Shown: positions 10,904-22,968, counted from the stretch's first letter. The stretch: DNA of 64,000 bases from Neckera pumila (GCA_963969595.1 OZ018417.1:11658501-11722500); one strand, 5' to 3'. Made by a program: numbers and translations. Notes: generated from the sequence alone by a model not told the origin.

Positions 10904-12724
10904 ATGGCGAGCTTGGAAGCCATGAAGTTGCCAGGCGTCGGCGGAATGATGGCAAACGGTGAAGCGACTCTGGGTCGCGTCTTGCGATCTCACACCACCA
11001 ATGGTTCCCTTTCTTCCCAACCCAATCCCAAGCTGGTCGACGCCAAGATCACTTACAAAGCGAAGAAGAAGAAGACGGCGGAGACTGTGGGTCCCGAGAA
11101 GAGCAAACCAACGGGAAAGCGAGAGGCGGTGAGAGAGTCTGTTGTGGAGGATAGGACTGTTGCGGTTGTGAAACAGGAGAAGAAGAAGGCGAGGAAGAGT
11201 ACTGTGACTACGAAGAGCGAGCTGGTTACGAAAACAGACGATGGGGTTACAACCCAGGTGGTGGAGTCGTGGACTGTGAGCTTGTCGACGGCGGAAGCAC
11301 TGGCGGAGGCGACGAAGCATCTGGTGGGTGCGGATGAGAAGTTGAAGCGGATTATTGAAGCGCATGGGTCTGCGCCTGTTTGGGAGCACAAGGGGAGTGG
11401 GTTTTCAGCTCTGGCGAGAGCAATTGTGTATCAGCAACTAGCTGGGAAAGCGGCGAGCACAATTCATCGGCGTCTCGTTGATCTCTGCGGGGTACTGTTG
11501 CGCATTCCTCTGTTTCTTTCTTTTTGTGATGCGTTGGAAATAGGATTTGACCTAATTCTGAAGGATCGCATTCTCGAACGCATGTCTGTTTTGATGCTTG
11601 GAATAGTGGCTTTAAGATGTCGGTGAATGGGATGCATTCGCGAGAGAATGTTTGCAATGGTGAATGCATTTGTCGAAGGGGCAGTACACTGAAGCTGGCA
11701 ACGTGAAACGTGTTTCCCATGTCATCCTGTCGGGAAATGTTGAAGTGAAGTTGATGTTGTAGTGAACATGAAGTAGTGCATTGTTATTCGTGCTGTTCAT
11801 CATCTCTGATAATTGGATTCGTTTGGGTCATTGTTCCATATGGAAAGTTGCATTGGAGACCTCAAAGTTTATATTTTGTTGAATGTTGTGATTGGTCAAT
11901 AGCAAATTCAACCAACCACACTCTCGTTCATCACCGATTCCTCAACATCTGAATTATAATGACCATGAGGAATGGCATTGAAAGTGATAGTGGCTGAACT
12001 TGTTATTGACCAATAACAACATCGAAACTTTGAGAATCCTAAATATGATGTTGATGAACGATAGGAGGGATGATTCAGAACTGGAAGATTAATTCAATAC
12101 AGTTCCGCTACCCCATTGGGAGAGAGGGGCACTAGTTCAATCTTTCAGTATCCACTCCCAGCATATGCATCCACCGTTGAAACTATTCATTTGTAGACTA
12201 GATCATATTAACCGTCGTCTGAAATTGTAAACTAACGCTGAGCTTCACGTGCGTGGATCAGTCTACATTTGTGATTTGGCTGACTCATGCTGCCAATGCA
12301 GGGTGCGGAGGGCATGACCCCCACGGTGATCGCGGGCCTGTCGGCGGAAGAGATGCGCGCAGCGGGAATCTCAGGGCGGAAGTCCATCTACCTGCACGAC
12401 TTAGCGGACAAATTCTCCTCGGGCTTCCTGACCGATGAGAAGCTGGCGGTGATGAGCGAGGACGATCTGGTCACAGCGCTGACGGCGGTGAAGGGGATCG
12501 GCGTCTGGTCGGCGCACATGTTCATGATCTTCCACTTGCACAAGCCGGACGTGCTTCCCGTGGGCGACTTGGGCATCCGCAAGGGCTTCCAGAAACTGTT
12601 CAAGCTGAAGGAGCAGCCCTCCGCGGTGGAGATGCAGGAACTCGCCCTCTTGTGGCGACCCTATCGCACTCTCGCATCGTGGTATCTGTGGCGGATGAGT
12701 GATATGAAACTCCCGGAGGCTTGA
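10904..12724 (+). CDS. HhH-GPD DNA glycosylase (AlkA/MAG-like, 3-methyladenine type)
   Basis: Two exons, join(10904..11491, 12302..12724), with a GTACTG donor, a TGCAG acceptor and phase 0, give 336 residues. Residues 1-120 are Lys-rich and low complexity, probably a disordered nuclear or DNA-binding tail. The catalytic domain begins around 130 and carries SALARAIVYQQLAGKAASTI, GISGRKSIYLHDLA, the helix-hairpin-helix VKGIGVWSAHMFM (about 259-271) and the catalytic Asp in LPVGDLGIRKG (Asp about 285), then WRPYRTLASWYLWR near the C-terminus. Enzymes of this family cut alkylated bases from DNA by N-glycosidic hydrolysis, starting base-excision repair. The order matches plant AlkA-like glycosylases, and the domain is complete. 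Exon 2 is much more GC-rich than the flanks. The ATG at 10904 is the first in frame and is followed by an unbroken frame. Confidence 0.93.
11861..12034. mobile_element. Fold-back MITE inside the glycosylase intron
   Basis: The left arm, starting CTCAAAGTTT and containing TTGGTCAATA plus GCAAATTCA, is mirrored by the right arm ending GAAACTTTGAG. The arms are about 50-60 bp with small indels, around a ~70 bp loop. This suggests a small non-autonomous DNA element; no target duplication was established. Confidence 0.55.
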
Positions 12725-15425
12725 CCATGATAAGGTAGGGCAATGTTGCTTTTGAGCATAGGCAAAGTTCATATATGAGAGTAGGTATGCTTTGTGACTA
12801 GGTCAGCTTTTACACGTTCTTCTTGGCAAATGATAGGATTTTAATGCACCATAGAATATGTCATTTGGATACTGTATGCGATAGTTGTGAAGATTCAATG
12901 TTTTATTGGTTGATGTTCTAAAATTGCTTCTTCAACACTAGGTACACATTGATTAAGGGGATGTGCATCATCTGAAAATTCGATTAAGTGGCACTTTTGG
13001 GTGACCTTTACATTGGAGCTCGACGTCGCTCTCTGCTAGGGGGGTTCAGAGCTGACTTGCGGAAGATGGTGGTTTTAGAATTTGGCTTCGAAGCTCTGAG
13101 AGGGTAGCGCTTCGGAGAAAGAATCGTGGTGTGCCCAAACCTGCAAAATTGCGGAGCAGGTGTTGCAAGGTTTGACACCTCTTGGAGAATGGTTTCCATC
13201 AACTATCTATGTTTTTGAGTATGAGCTGATTGGGGAATTTTTACACATGCAGACCTCTTTATTGTCATAGCTTCGGTGCGTGATTATTAATGCGTGATTG
13301 TAGCATTAGGCTTTCAAACGAGGATTTTGTCTTCATTAAGGTTAGGATTGTGTCTTCTTGTATTTTAGGAGTTTCAAAATCAAAGGTTGTGATTAATCGT
13401 TGAGATTATCTTGATTATCTTGCTTTTGGAGCAAGTTACATTCTCATTGTGGGATGTGAGATGTGGGATGTGGGATGTGGGTGGTGGGTGGTGGTGGTTG
13501 ACTGCTACCATTTAATTTAGAAATTATCTACAACATTCGCAAATAGAAGTAATCATGGAGTGATTCATTGTGTTTTGAAGTTTGACTTGTTACCCAGTGA
13601 TCATTATTTTATTTCAAGGGGATTTGCAAGGGTTCTGATGATTCCTGTTGTAACAATCAATTATAGTATTCGAGGTAAACGTCACATGGGAGAAGTGCTT
13701 CGGGTTGCAGTAGTCTCAAAAGAGGGACCAGAATCCTTTTTCGTACTTGTTGAACTCCCATCAATATGGAACATCTTGTGCCATCATCGTGTGTGATTGT
13801 AAACAATTGAAATGAGTTCTGAACTTTACATCTCTTTCCAAGAGTTTTGCGGGCGGATGCGATATTAGAGAATATGATCGTAACGAGGTCTGAGTGAGGT
13901 ATTTCAGTTTTTTTAGTTTCTTTTTAAGGCTCGGTTGTTGATCCATTGAAATAGTATTCGTAAACCCTGAACCTCTTCTGTTGAGAAGACGGGTGGTTAG
14001 ATTGCAACTTCGCCCGAATTTGTTTGTAAGATTCATTGTTGAGGGTCTGTTTTATAAGCTATTAGCAAATGGCATGTTGCATTGCAAATTATGCAGTGCA
14101 CTTAAATGCATTTGGGGAACCGTGTTTCAAAGTAGGACAAAGCACTTTTCTTCTGGGTATTGAGGTATCAGCTCATGAGAATTTGTATTTAACAATGAAA
14201 CACGGTGATGGACATAAAAATGTCTAATGAATGACTTTTTGAGAATCTATGGAAACAAAGAATGCACTTGTATGTGCAAGAATTTGATAATTTTACTACC
14301 TCAGTGGTAGGTGTTGTTCTTCTGAGGGTTAACAGAATGGATTGAATGTTAACAATGTGATAGATTGCATCATAAGAAACTCCAATGATCTTATATACTA
14401 CAGAGTATTATTCAACAGTAGAGTAGAAGTGTCATTTGAGTCCTGAAAACGAAAGATATTTTAACCCTAGGACGCTTGAGGAGCCAAATTGTAGCTTTGA
14501 TGACAATAGAAGCTTGTTAGAGAGAATGTAAAACAATAGAGTTTCTTCCAATTCTTTGTGTGTGATCTATTTGCTCTTTCTTGTTTTCATATAAATGGAC
14601 AACGGGTAGAACTTCCCGCAACAAAATTTGTGTCCATGTAAAGTACTAGTAGTTAGTAGAACTTCTCTCTACAAAATCTCTTCAATAACCCATAAAGGTC
14701 TAAGAAATCCAATTTGGGTTGTAGCATGGTGTTTTTCGTGTATTTGGCATACAATGTGCATGAATTGGCATATACAACAATTACAAAATTTTGTTTTCAT
14801 GGTGAGACGGATCCAATGACACATGGTACGTCCAATTTAGATCATTATTGCACCTCCTATTTATTTGAGAAGTGACAAGATGGCCACATATTCTACATGT
14901 ACATAAAAGTATTTGATCATGATAAGGTTTAGATACTAAAATGATCTCCAAATGAAAGATGTTAGTTGTTGAATTTTCAATTCAACGATGTATATCTTGC
15001 CGTATTTCAATACATACTTTGTATTCTAAGAGTATATATACAATCTCCACCAGACTTGTCAGGGTTAACATTAGTTTTAGGATCAGAGTTCTTATGAGCT
15101 TGTTTGGTTTTGAAGGTTCACCCTAACTTAGCCCATATTAAATGGCGTTGTGGCCATTCTTTGATTGATGAATGACAAAGAATCCTTTTGTGCAGGACAG
15201 AAGTACAACTATTCATTCTCTGAATTTTGTGTGTGTCTTGCACAATAGTTTGACTTCCAATGACTGTTTTTCTGGACGTTTTTAAACCAACTATTCATTC
15301 ACACAGTGCCAAAGGGATGATTCCAGGGTCACCGGCCCGTCCTTTTTAAGTTAGTGAAACAGAGTATGATACTCTGCAGCAATTGCAGGAAAAAAGCATG
15401 AACGATTGATTCTGTCCTTCAATCA
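12725..15425. other. Intergenic DNA 3' of the glycosylase gene, no gene recognised
   Basis: All frames are under 100 codons and none has a recognisable motif or good splice borders. The part 13,010-13,200 is less AT-rich than its surroundings but shows no domain. A short G-rich tandem repeat lies at 13,449-13,500. Confidence 0.4.
13449..13500. repeat. G-rich short tandem repeat (GGGATGT-type)
   Basis: Repeated GGGATGT/GAGATGT heptamers pass into GGTGGGTGGTGG. The purine-rich strand could form a G-quadruplex; that is inference. Confidence 0.8.
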
Positions 15426-15429
15426 TATT

Positions 15430-15900
15430 ACAATACAAATGTGTCTGAATCTGAGCTCAGACTCAGGAGAGAAAAGCATGAGCTAGTGAAGTATTGATTC
15501 AGAAACCTTTTCAAGGCACACTCACTCACACTCTCCCTGACCTCTTTTAATTTGTCTGCCTGGACTACAAGATACAAATGTCTAGATTCAGAACCTTTTT
15601 CACGACATCCCTGACCTCTTTTAGTTTGTCTGCCCTGGATCACAATACAAGCAGTCACCAGGTTCAGAAAACTTTTTCAGGGCATGCAGCCCTGACTTCT
15701 ACAATTGTGTCTGTCTGGATTTCAATACACAATACAAATGTCTAGATTCAGAAACTTTTCCAGGGCAGCCCTGACTTCTATAATTTGTCGGTCTGGATTA
15801 CAATACACAATACAAATGTCTAGATTCAGAAACTTTTTCAGGGCAGCCCTGACTTCTATAATTTGTCGGCCTGGATGACAATACAAGCAGCTCTAGACTC
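15430..15900. repeat. ~80 bp minisatellite (TCTAGATTCAGAA unit)
   Basis: At least five diverged units repeat the order CTGGATTACAATAC, AATGTCTAGATTCAGAAAC, TTTTTCAGGGCAGCCCTGAC, then TTTGTCKGYCTGG. Anchor copies of TCTAGATTCA lie at 15,581, 15,741 and 15,819, with degenerate ones between. Each unit carries the short palindrome CAGGGC/GCCCTG. Confidence 0.8.
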
Positions 15901-16699
15901 TAGATGCACACGCAACATTCACGTGCTCACACCTAATGGCGACCTCGTTACAAAGCGAACATAACACTCAGTTGCATGCACTGTCACTGTCTTGACTCTA
16001 CACAAAATCGTGAAATTAGGTTGCCTTGTCAATTAGATTGCCTTACATGACATAAATTACCTCATGGATCAATTCTATGTTCCACATGAGGCGCATGCCA
16101 CTCTCTGAACCAAGCCTTGAACGGGTGCACAAATCTATGCCATACACATGGCTTTGAATACATACAAAAGTAGTGAATGATTTCTATAGTGTGGATTGTT
16201 GAGAAAATAGTGTGGGACAACCTAATTTCACTATTTTGTGTATAGTACATGGTGTGGAATATTCCACACCCAAGAGAACTTCATTTGTAGCTAAGTGGAT
16301 AGGTGGAGGTTCAATGTGAGTGAGAAGAGTGCATGAAGGAAAGGCATTGGGCATGAAGGCTACTGAATCGGTTATGAACCACCACAAATTCATATTTAAA
16401 TTGTTCATCAGTTTTGGACAGATCTTGTATGTCCAGATAATCAACATTTCGAAGGTTCATAGTTATTCATACATTTGCCCTCGAAAGTCGCCCTTACAAA
16501 GTAAAAAGATGTGGGTATGAAGCACGCATGGAAGGAGGCGTCACTGGTAAAAGAATGCCAGAAATTAAACGATGGGACTGCCACCATGGATCGGAATTCC
16601 ATGCGTTGCACCGACGGAGTGCAAGGTCAGGATCGATCCAAGACGGTGGTCCACCTAGCTCTGTGCCACTCTGAGGACGGGAATCATTCTGGGAGTCCT

Positions 16700-16860
16700 G
16701 GGCAGCTTACAATACAATGCCCCTGACCTCTTTAGTTTGTCTGCAGGCCTGGATTACATTTCAAGCAGTGGCTAGATTCAGAAACTTTGTCACGGCACCC
16801 TGGCCTCGATCTTCGATTTGTCTGCCTGGATTACAATACAACCAGTCTAGGCTCGAGATG
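16700..16860. repeat. Displaced units of the same ~80 bp minisatellite
   Basis: About two units of the 15,430-15,900 repeat recur here (CCTGGATTACA, CTAGATTCAGAAACTTTG, GTCTGCCTGG). They are followed, as in the first array, by a CTCGAGATGCACA block related to CTCTAGATGCACA at about 15,898. The two fields are therefore copies of one larger segment. Confidence 0.7.
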
Positions 16861-16901
16861 CACAAACAGCATTGATCTCAGACACGCGCTCTGTTATGCT
16901 A

Positions 16902-17229
16902 ACTGACAAACAATGCATACAGTGTACGCGACCTCGTTGCAAAGCGAACCACCGGCACAAATTTATATACCTGACTTATCCATCTTCTGACAAACAATGC
17001 ATAACTGTGTATGCGACCTCGTTGCAAAGCGAACCACCACAAATTTATACCTGACTTATCCATCTTCTGACAAACAATGCATAACAGTGTATGCGACCTC
17101 GTTGCAAAGCGAACCACCACAAATTTATACATGAAATATCCGTCTTCTGACAAACAATGCATAACAGTGTATGCGATCTCGTTGCAAAGCAAACCACCGG
17201 CACAAATCTATACCTGAATTATCCATCTT
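16902..17229. repeat. 80 bp tandem repeat, four units
   Basis: Units start CTGACAAACAATGCATA near 16,902, 16,988, 17,068 and 17,148, giving an 80 bp period, with GCGACCTCGTTGCAAAGCGA and a CCACCACAAATTTATAC block in each. The middle two are nearly identical, so amplification is recent. The reading frames across it simply follow the repeat. Confidence 0.9.
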
Positions 17230-17962
17230 CTGGGTCACAGTACAAGTGCCGTATTGAATTCCTATAATCAACATTTCGAAGGTTCATAGTCATAGTTTAT
17301 CATTCATACATTGTTGAAAACATTGATGGTAAGAGATCCTAAAATCTTTTATTAAGGGCCAACAAGACTCAACAAAAATTAACAAGGATATTTTAAGGTC
17401 TTGATCCATGTCTTGATGTTTATTTAGACATTTTTAGGTGTAGTCGCATTCCAGAGTGCTTCGCAAAATATCATCCTATTCTACTTGAGAATCTTGAGCA
17501 CTTGCATGTAGAATTTGAGAACAAGTGGGAGATGCGCTCATTGTTTCTTTCTTTTGAATGCACATGTATCTCCCTTCTAAGTTTTAAATTTATGAGAGTG
17601 AGAAATACACTCAAACATTTCCATTATGTCTGTCTCTAAGACCCTAATTGAAAGGCTTTCTAAAATATCCTTGTCAACTGATGACACATTCATCAATAGT
17701 TTCCCACAAAACTTGATTGTGTGTTGAGGAATTGAGAGTACCTACATCTTTGCACTAGGAGAAACTGACACACTACCAGAGTGGACAAAGAGTGCTCCAA
17801 AAGCTCCAAATATTCTCCAAAGGCTCTATCTTATTATGTTGACTAGATGATCTAATGTAAGTTATGTGAGTTTTTCCTACATTCCATTTATAATTGGTCA
17901 CTCTACTATTTTATGGAACACATTTGATGCATTCATGAACAGATATATAGTGGTAAACAAAG

Positions 17963-19186
17963 AATTTGGAAGGTTGTTCAAATGTACGGTGGGGGTACCA
18001 TTCAAAATGGCATTTTTGCATTTGCAAGGAAGGAAAATTCACATCTTCCAACTTTGACAGCCTCCTGAGGGCTGGAAAATTGTTTATCTATCATAAAAAA
18101 ATTTCACGGGATTGATTCTATGTTAATAACATGTGCCAAATTTCAAGTTCAAAAGATTCACACAAAAAAAGTTATTTGAAATCTACCAACATGTGTAGCT
18201 GTGAGAAAAATTTCACATCTGCCAACTTTGACACCATCCCAAGGGTTGAAACTTTTTTTTTTTACCATTAAATTTTTGGCATAAGATCATTCATATATTG
18301 GTAATATGTGAAATAAATTTCAAGAACAAAGGATTCACACAAAAAAAGATATTCGAAATCTACCAACATAGGTAGTTGTGAGAACAATTTCATACTACCA
18401 ACTTCGACACTATCCTTAAGGTTGACAAACTATTTATTTACAATTAAATTTTTTTCATGACATAATCTCTATGTTAATAACATGTGTGCCAAATTTCAGG
18501 GTGTCAAAAGATTCTTATAAAAAATGATATTCTAATTCTTCCAACACGTATACATTTGAGAATGATTTTTTCAGCCTTTGGGATAGTGTCATTTTATGGG
18601 TAAAGTTTCACATGGATGCAAAAAATCATTCTCACAATTACACATGTTGGGAGAAATTTGGTAGAAATTGACCTAGAAATTTGGCACACATGTTATGATC
18701 TCATGACAAAAATTCTATGTTAAAAAATATTTTTTTTCAGCCCTCAAGATAGTGTCGAAGTTGGAAGTAGTGAAATTTTTCTCAAAACTACACATATTGG
18801 TATCTTTTTCTGTGTAAATTTTTTGATCTTGAAATTTGGCAACACATGTTATTAACATAGAGATAATGTCCTGAGAAAAATGTAATGGTCAATAAATAAT
18901 TTGTCAACCTTTGGAATAGTGTCAAAGTTGGTAGTAGTGAAATTGTTTTTCACAACTATATATGTTGGTAGATTTTGAATATCTTTTTGTATGAATCTTT
19001 TGGACTTGAAGTTTTTCACACATGTAATAAACATATAGATGGTCTTATGCCAAAAATTTTGTAGAAAATAAAATCTTTTTAGCCCTTGGGAGGTTGTCAA
19101 AGTTGGCAGATGTGAAATTTTTTTCCCTGCAAATGTAAAAACGCCATTTTGAATGGTATCCCACTGTACAAATAGTTTGCCCAAAG
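17963..19186. mobile_element. 1.2 kb palindromic (fold-back) array of ~180 bp units
   Basis: The outer left part (TACCATTCAAAATGGC, CATTTGCARGGAA, CACATCT.CCAACTTTGACA) is repeated inverted at the right end (19,075-19,186). Between them, about three ~180 bp units on the left and three on the right face each other. Each carries CCAACTTTGACAC, TTAATAACATGTG, CAAATTTCAAG, a GATTCACACAAAAAAAG stretch and a CTACCAACAT block. The axis lies near 18,590. This is the architecture of foldback elements or MULE-like elements with sub-repeated long inverted ends. No coding frame is present. Confidence 0.75.
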
Positions 19187-19407
19187 CTAACGATCAAGTT
19201 TGGACTACTTGGGGTTAAAAGATTTGGAATTAAATTTTAAAAGTATACATCTCAATGAATACATATATCAACAACCCATAAAACTTTGCTTTCCATTTCA
19301 CATGCTACAAAACAGTGTTTGTGAAATTTATGCAAGTTCTTGCTTTATTGAAATCAAGGTGTTTTTTAAAAGACAATGTACCATTAATTTTTTTAATCAA
19401 TTTTTTG

Positions 19408-19856
19408 TTAACCCCTAAAGTTTAGGCAAGTACTTATGATCTCAGTCTTTGGCAAGATTTTTTAAAACTATTTTTCAAGATAAGAAATTGATCAACTTTT
19501 CAAGAATGGGAGCAAAAACTATGCTAGAATAAGCCCAAAATTGGCAAGGGTGGGTAGCAAAAAAATCCACAAAAATTTAAAATTATTTATAAGAATTATT
19601 TCTTGTTATTATATTTTTATCTATATATAAAGATATGAATCATTCTATTGGATAAGTTTTGCATAAGTTATAAAGCATCCTGTTTTGTAGGCAATCTTTG
19701 CAAATCATTGTGAAAATATTGTATTAGACCCTTTTTTCCAGCACAATCTTAACAATTTTTCAAAAAAATGAGTTTCACATGGTTTAGATTGCTTTCTATA
19801 ACAATCTCATCATTGGAATTAGTGCATTTCAATTCCATCTTGGAGCTATCAACAAT
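19408..19856 (+). mobile_element. TTAA-family element, left part, broken by a MITE
   Basis: Begins TTAACCCCTAAAG and carries the family blocks GGGTAGCAAAAAAAT and GTGCATTTCAATTCCATCT in the same order as element A. It stops where the 366 bp element at 19,857 begins. The right terminus was not recognised beyond 20,222. Confidence 0.55.
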
Positions 19857-20222
19857 CATCAGAGAAAAAATCAGCCCTCCAGAGGGCCGCTCCAAATTGA
19901 CATGCCAAGCTATTTCAAGCTTGGCCTGTCAACCTAGAAAAGTACCTCTGGTGAGTAGTTAGAGTGTACGACTTCTTGGCGAAGCAGTCAGACTTTGCAA
20001 AAAAAGTTTATTTTTTTATTTTTGAATGTTTTTCTTAAGATAAAAAATTATTATTATTATTAATTCTTTATTTGTAAATTTGGATTCCTGCGCCATTGTT
20101 GCAATAGTTTCAGCTGCTCGGAAATAGGGAAAAAATAAATTTTCAGACCCAATAAACGAAATTTCAGGGTGTTAAAGGGGTCCGTGGAACAGCCCTCTGA
20201 AGGGCTGATGTTTTCTCTAATG
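19857..20222. mobile_element. MITE with ~37 bp inverted ends (GAGGGC family), 366 bp
   Basis: The left end CATCAGAGAAAAAATCAGCC continues into CTCCAGAGGGC. The right end, reverse-complemented, begins CATTAGAGAAAACATCAGCC then CTTCAGAGGGC, giving about 37 bp of terminal inverted repeat with few mismatches. Each end holds its own small palindrome (GCCCTCCAGAGGGC). A 250 bp relative lies at 61,448-61,697. It interrupts a TTAA-family element. Target duplication is unclear. Confidence 0.7.
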
Positions 20223-20578
20223 TTAAGTACTTTACCAATCCTTCTAGCTTGCACCTACTTCAATTTAACAATTTTTAAAGAATGGAATTTTAGAATTTTA
20301 GAATTTTCAACTCAATTTTTCAACATAAAATATTTTAATTTCACAATAAATAGTACAAAGAATTTTAGTGAAGAGAATTCAAACCCTTACAATCTAATCA
20401 ATCTTGGAGCAAAAAAATTTTGTTTATTTCATTTTAAACGCTTATTTTAAACAATTTTAAATACATGTGTTTATAGTAAAATTTTCCTGAAATTGCCTGA
20501 AAGGTCGTTACTTAAAATCTTATGTCTAGGACTATACTTAAAAACTCACTTAAAACACCCCATTCTCTTGTAGTGCGC

Positions 20579-22227
20579 ACAAAAATCTGGTTCCTGCAAA
20601 AAAACGGGCAGCTGCACTTCACAAGGTCAAATCATTATGAAAAAAATTCCAAATTGGTTGTACTTCTTTTGCATTCATTCTTCAGGGCAAGATGGCTATA
20701 TGCTTGAAAAATCTCACTTTGTTTGGAATTGTACAACATATAGGAAAACAATAGTAAGTAGAAAGAAGTAGTGAATGATTCAAAATACTAAATTGTTGAT
20801 CATTTTGTTTTGGAATTGAAAAATGCCAATTCCGATGGTGGTAATGTTGTCATAAAAAATCTACATCCTATGATTTTATTTTTTTCAAAAAAAATTGAAA
20901 ATTGAGTAAAATAAACAACTTCAAAGTTTATTTTAGATTAAAGAATCCATAAATACTTACAAACTAAAACTCCTCATAACTTTTGACTCATGGATCAAAA
21001 TGGAATGGTTCAAAGCTTTCCACATATATATTAACCCCTAAAGGACCAAACGGCGTTTTTTGGCAACATAGCGATTTTGGACAGCTCACTACGAACAAAA
21101 TATTTATTTATTTTTCATTGAAAATTTCACACAATATGTGCCCGAGGAATAGCTTTAAGGCCCAACAATTTTCAAAACTTTTGACTACATGGTTAAAAAG
21201 TTAATGGATTATATGTCATTTTTAGTGGTCGGGGGGCAGCTCAAATTTTTTTTGAAAAATCACTTTTAAAAAAAATAAAAATTTGAAATTGGATTTTTAG
21301 ATTTATATATACATAGAAGCTTTGAATAATTCCGTTTTGATTTATGAGATGAAAATTATGAGGTGTTCTAGTTTGCGGGCAATTATGGATTCCCTATACT
21401 AAAATAAACTTTGAAGTCCGTTATTTAATTCAATTTTTAATATTTTTTGAAAAAAATAAAAGCATTGAATGTAGATCGTTTATTACAACATTACAAACGT
21501 TGCGATTGGCATTTTTCAATTCTACAATTAAATTCTTAACAATTTAGTGTTTTGAATCATTCTCTATTTCTTTCTACAACCCATTTGTTTCCTATATGTT
21601 GAGCAATTCCAAATGATCTGAAATTTTTTTAAGCATGTAGCCAACTTGCTTTGAAGAATTAATCCAAAGAGTAACCACCAATTTGGACATTTTTTCATTT
21701 AAATGTGACCTTGTGAAGTGCAGCTACCCGATTTTTTGCAGGGCCAAAAAAAGGATTTTTGTCAATTCATATGCTAATATCTTGCAATCTACAAGGTGGG
21801 AAATTCTGAAATTTTTTCTACATATTCTCAAACAAGCTTACTACAAGATCCTACAGTTACATGTGTCCAAAAATGTCATTTTTCTAAAATTTGGTACTTG
21901 TACTAGAAATGGCAATTTTGGAATGTTTTTGGTGAAAACGTAATCTCTAACCTTTAGGAATTAATCTAATTTTAAATTTTTATTTTTGAAAAAAGTATTT
22001 TTTTCAGATCTGCCCGGACTGCCCGAGTTGAGAAACAAACTACATATCATGCAATAACTTTTGACTCATTTTTCCAAATGTCATAAAATTTTGTGCATAT
22101 GAAAGATATTCCTTGACCCCACCTTCTGTTAAAATTTCAGCCCAAAATATGCAAATCTCTAGTCACTCATACCTGCCCAAAATTTCTATGTTACCAAAAA
22201 ATACATGTTGGTCCTTTTGGAGGATAA
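20579..22227 (-). mobile_element. TTAA-family element D, inverted and split by element C
   Basis: Segments 20,579-21,030 and 21,965-22,227 are reverse-complement relatives of consecutive parts of element C. Examples are the CTGCACTTCACAAGG, CCTATATGTTG and GAATGATTCAAAATAC blocks on the left, and CAAATTTTTATTTTT, CTGCCCGGACTGCCC and CTATGTTACCAAAAAA on the right. The distal end GGTCCTTTTGGAGGATAAA is a decayed form of GGTCCTTTAGGGGTTAA. The end before 20,579 is missing or unrecognisable. No coding capacity. Confidence 0.7.
21031..21964 (+). mobile_element. TTAA-family element C, 934 bp, flanked by TTAA
   Basis: Left end TTAA-CCCCTAAAGGACC, right end CCTTTAGGAA-TTAA, so the inverted terminus is about 14 bp with mismatches. 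It sits inside element D in opposite orientation. Because intact relatives have only one TTAA-like tetramer at the corresponding site, TTAA appears to have been duplicated on insertion. Known piggyBac transposons insert at TTAA, duplicate it and start with CCC; assignment to that superfamily is inference, since no transposase is present. Confidence 0.75.
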
Positions 22228-22269
22228 AGTAGGAATTTTTTGAAAGATCCGCATAGATGCACCTACTCT

Positions 22270-22960
22270 AGACAATAGACCCCCATTGAAGTGCATGCGG
22301 ATAACGAAAAAGCAACATCAAAGAGACTGTATCACAAACTGGTTGGATTTTACAAAAACAAAATGCTCGTAATCTCCGCCAATTGTAAATTGTGTTCCCA
22401 CCGCGTTCCTAAGGGAAATACCACCTCCATGACCGTGCCAACTTCACGTAACAATATTTGTCCACTTTGCCTCCACCTACGCTTCAACTTTAGGGCATTT
22501 TTTAGGTTTTCTCGAACAACTGGTAGTGTTATTTTTAGATACCCCTACCTTATAAGTTCTCAATTCTTACACCTTCTATGTCAAATATACAGAAAAAACT
22601 ACACCTTTTTGCATTCTCATTTGGGCTTTCTAGGCTCCGTTGCATACAAGTAAGGGCAACCCGACAACTAACGCACGGAACAGGGGGCACCAAACAGAGA
22701 ATTCTTATGGTTTGGCGTGCCGACATTTCAATTGAGGAATCATGGCCCTACGGAAAGATTCGCCAAGTGGTCAAAAGGCCCACCATACTTCCTATTTTAT
22801 TGTTTTTAAAAGAATGTCTTCAACTTTTGAAGGAAAGCTTTCAAAAGGTGGAATTCAAAAGATTATTAGATAGTTTGGCAAGCCACATTCAAGACTCTCC
22901 ATTTGCCCGTGCCCTTTTCACTTTTTGAAGTGGCCGGGTATGTTTTTTCACTTGGTGTGC
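22270..22960. other. Low-copy stretch with two overlapping open frames, unassigned
   Basis: Frames of 120 and 116 codons (22,291-22,653 and 22,578-22,928) stay open in less AT-biased sequence. The first contains a CKLCSHR...CPLC cysteine pattern that could be chance. No domain was recognised, and neither frame has convincing start context or splice sites. It may be a decayed transposon gene or a gene relic. Confidence 0.25.
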
Positions 22961-22968
22961 GTGCCGTG

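Noticed and set aside
10841..11391. Long antisense frames (182 and 112 codons) over the glycosylase exon
   Set aside because: They are shadows of a GC-rich coding exon; Arg/Leu/His-rich and Phe/Ser-rich composition with no motif.
16899..17192. 97-codon frame with repeated protein units
   Set aside because: It is a translation of the 80 bp tandem repeat; the repetition comes from the DNA, not from a protein repeat family.
15430..17229. CRISPR-like regular repeats
   Set aside because: Units are contiguous ~80 bp tandem copies without unique spacers, in a plant nuclear setting.
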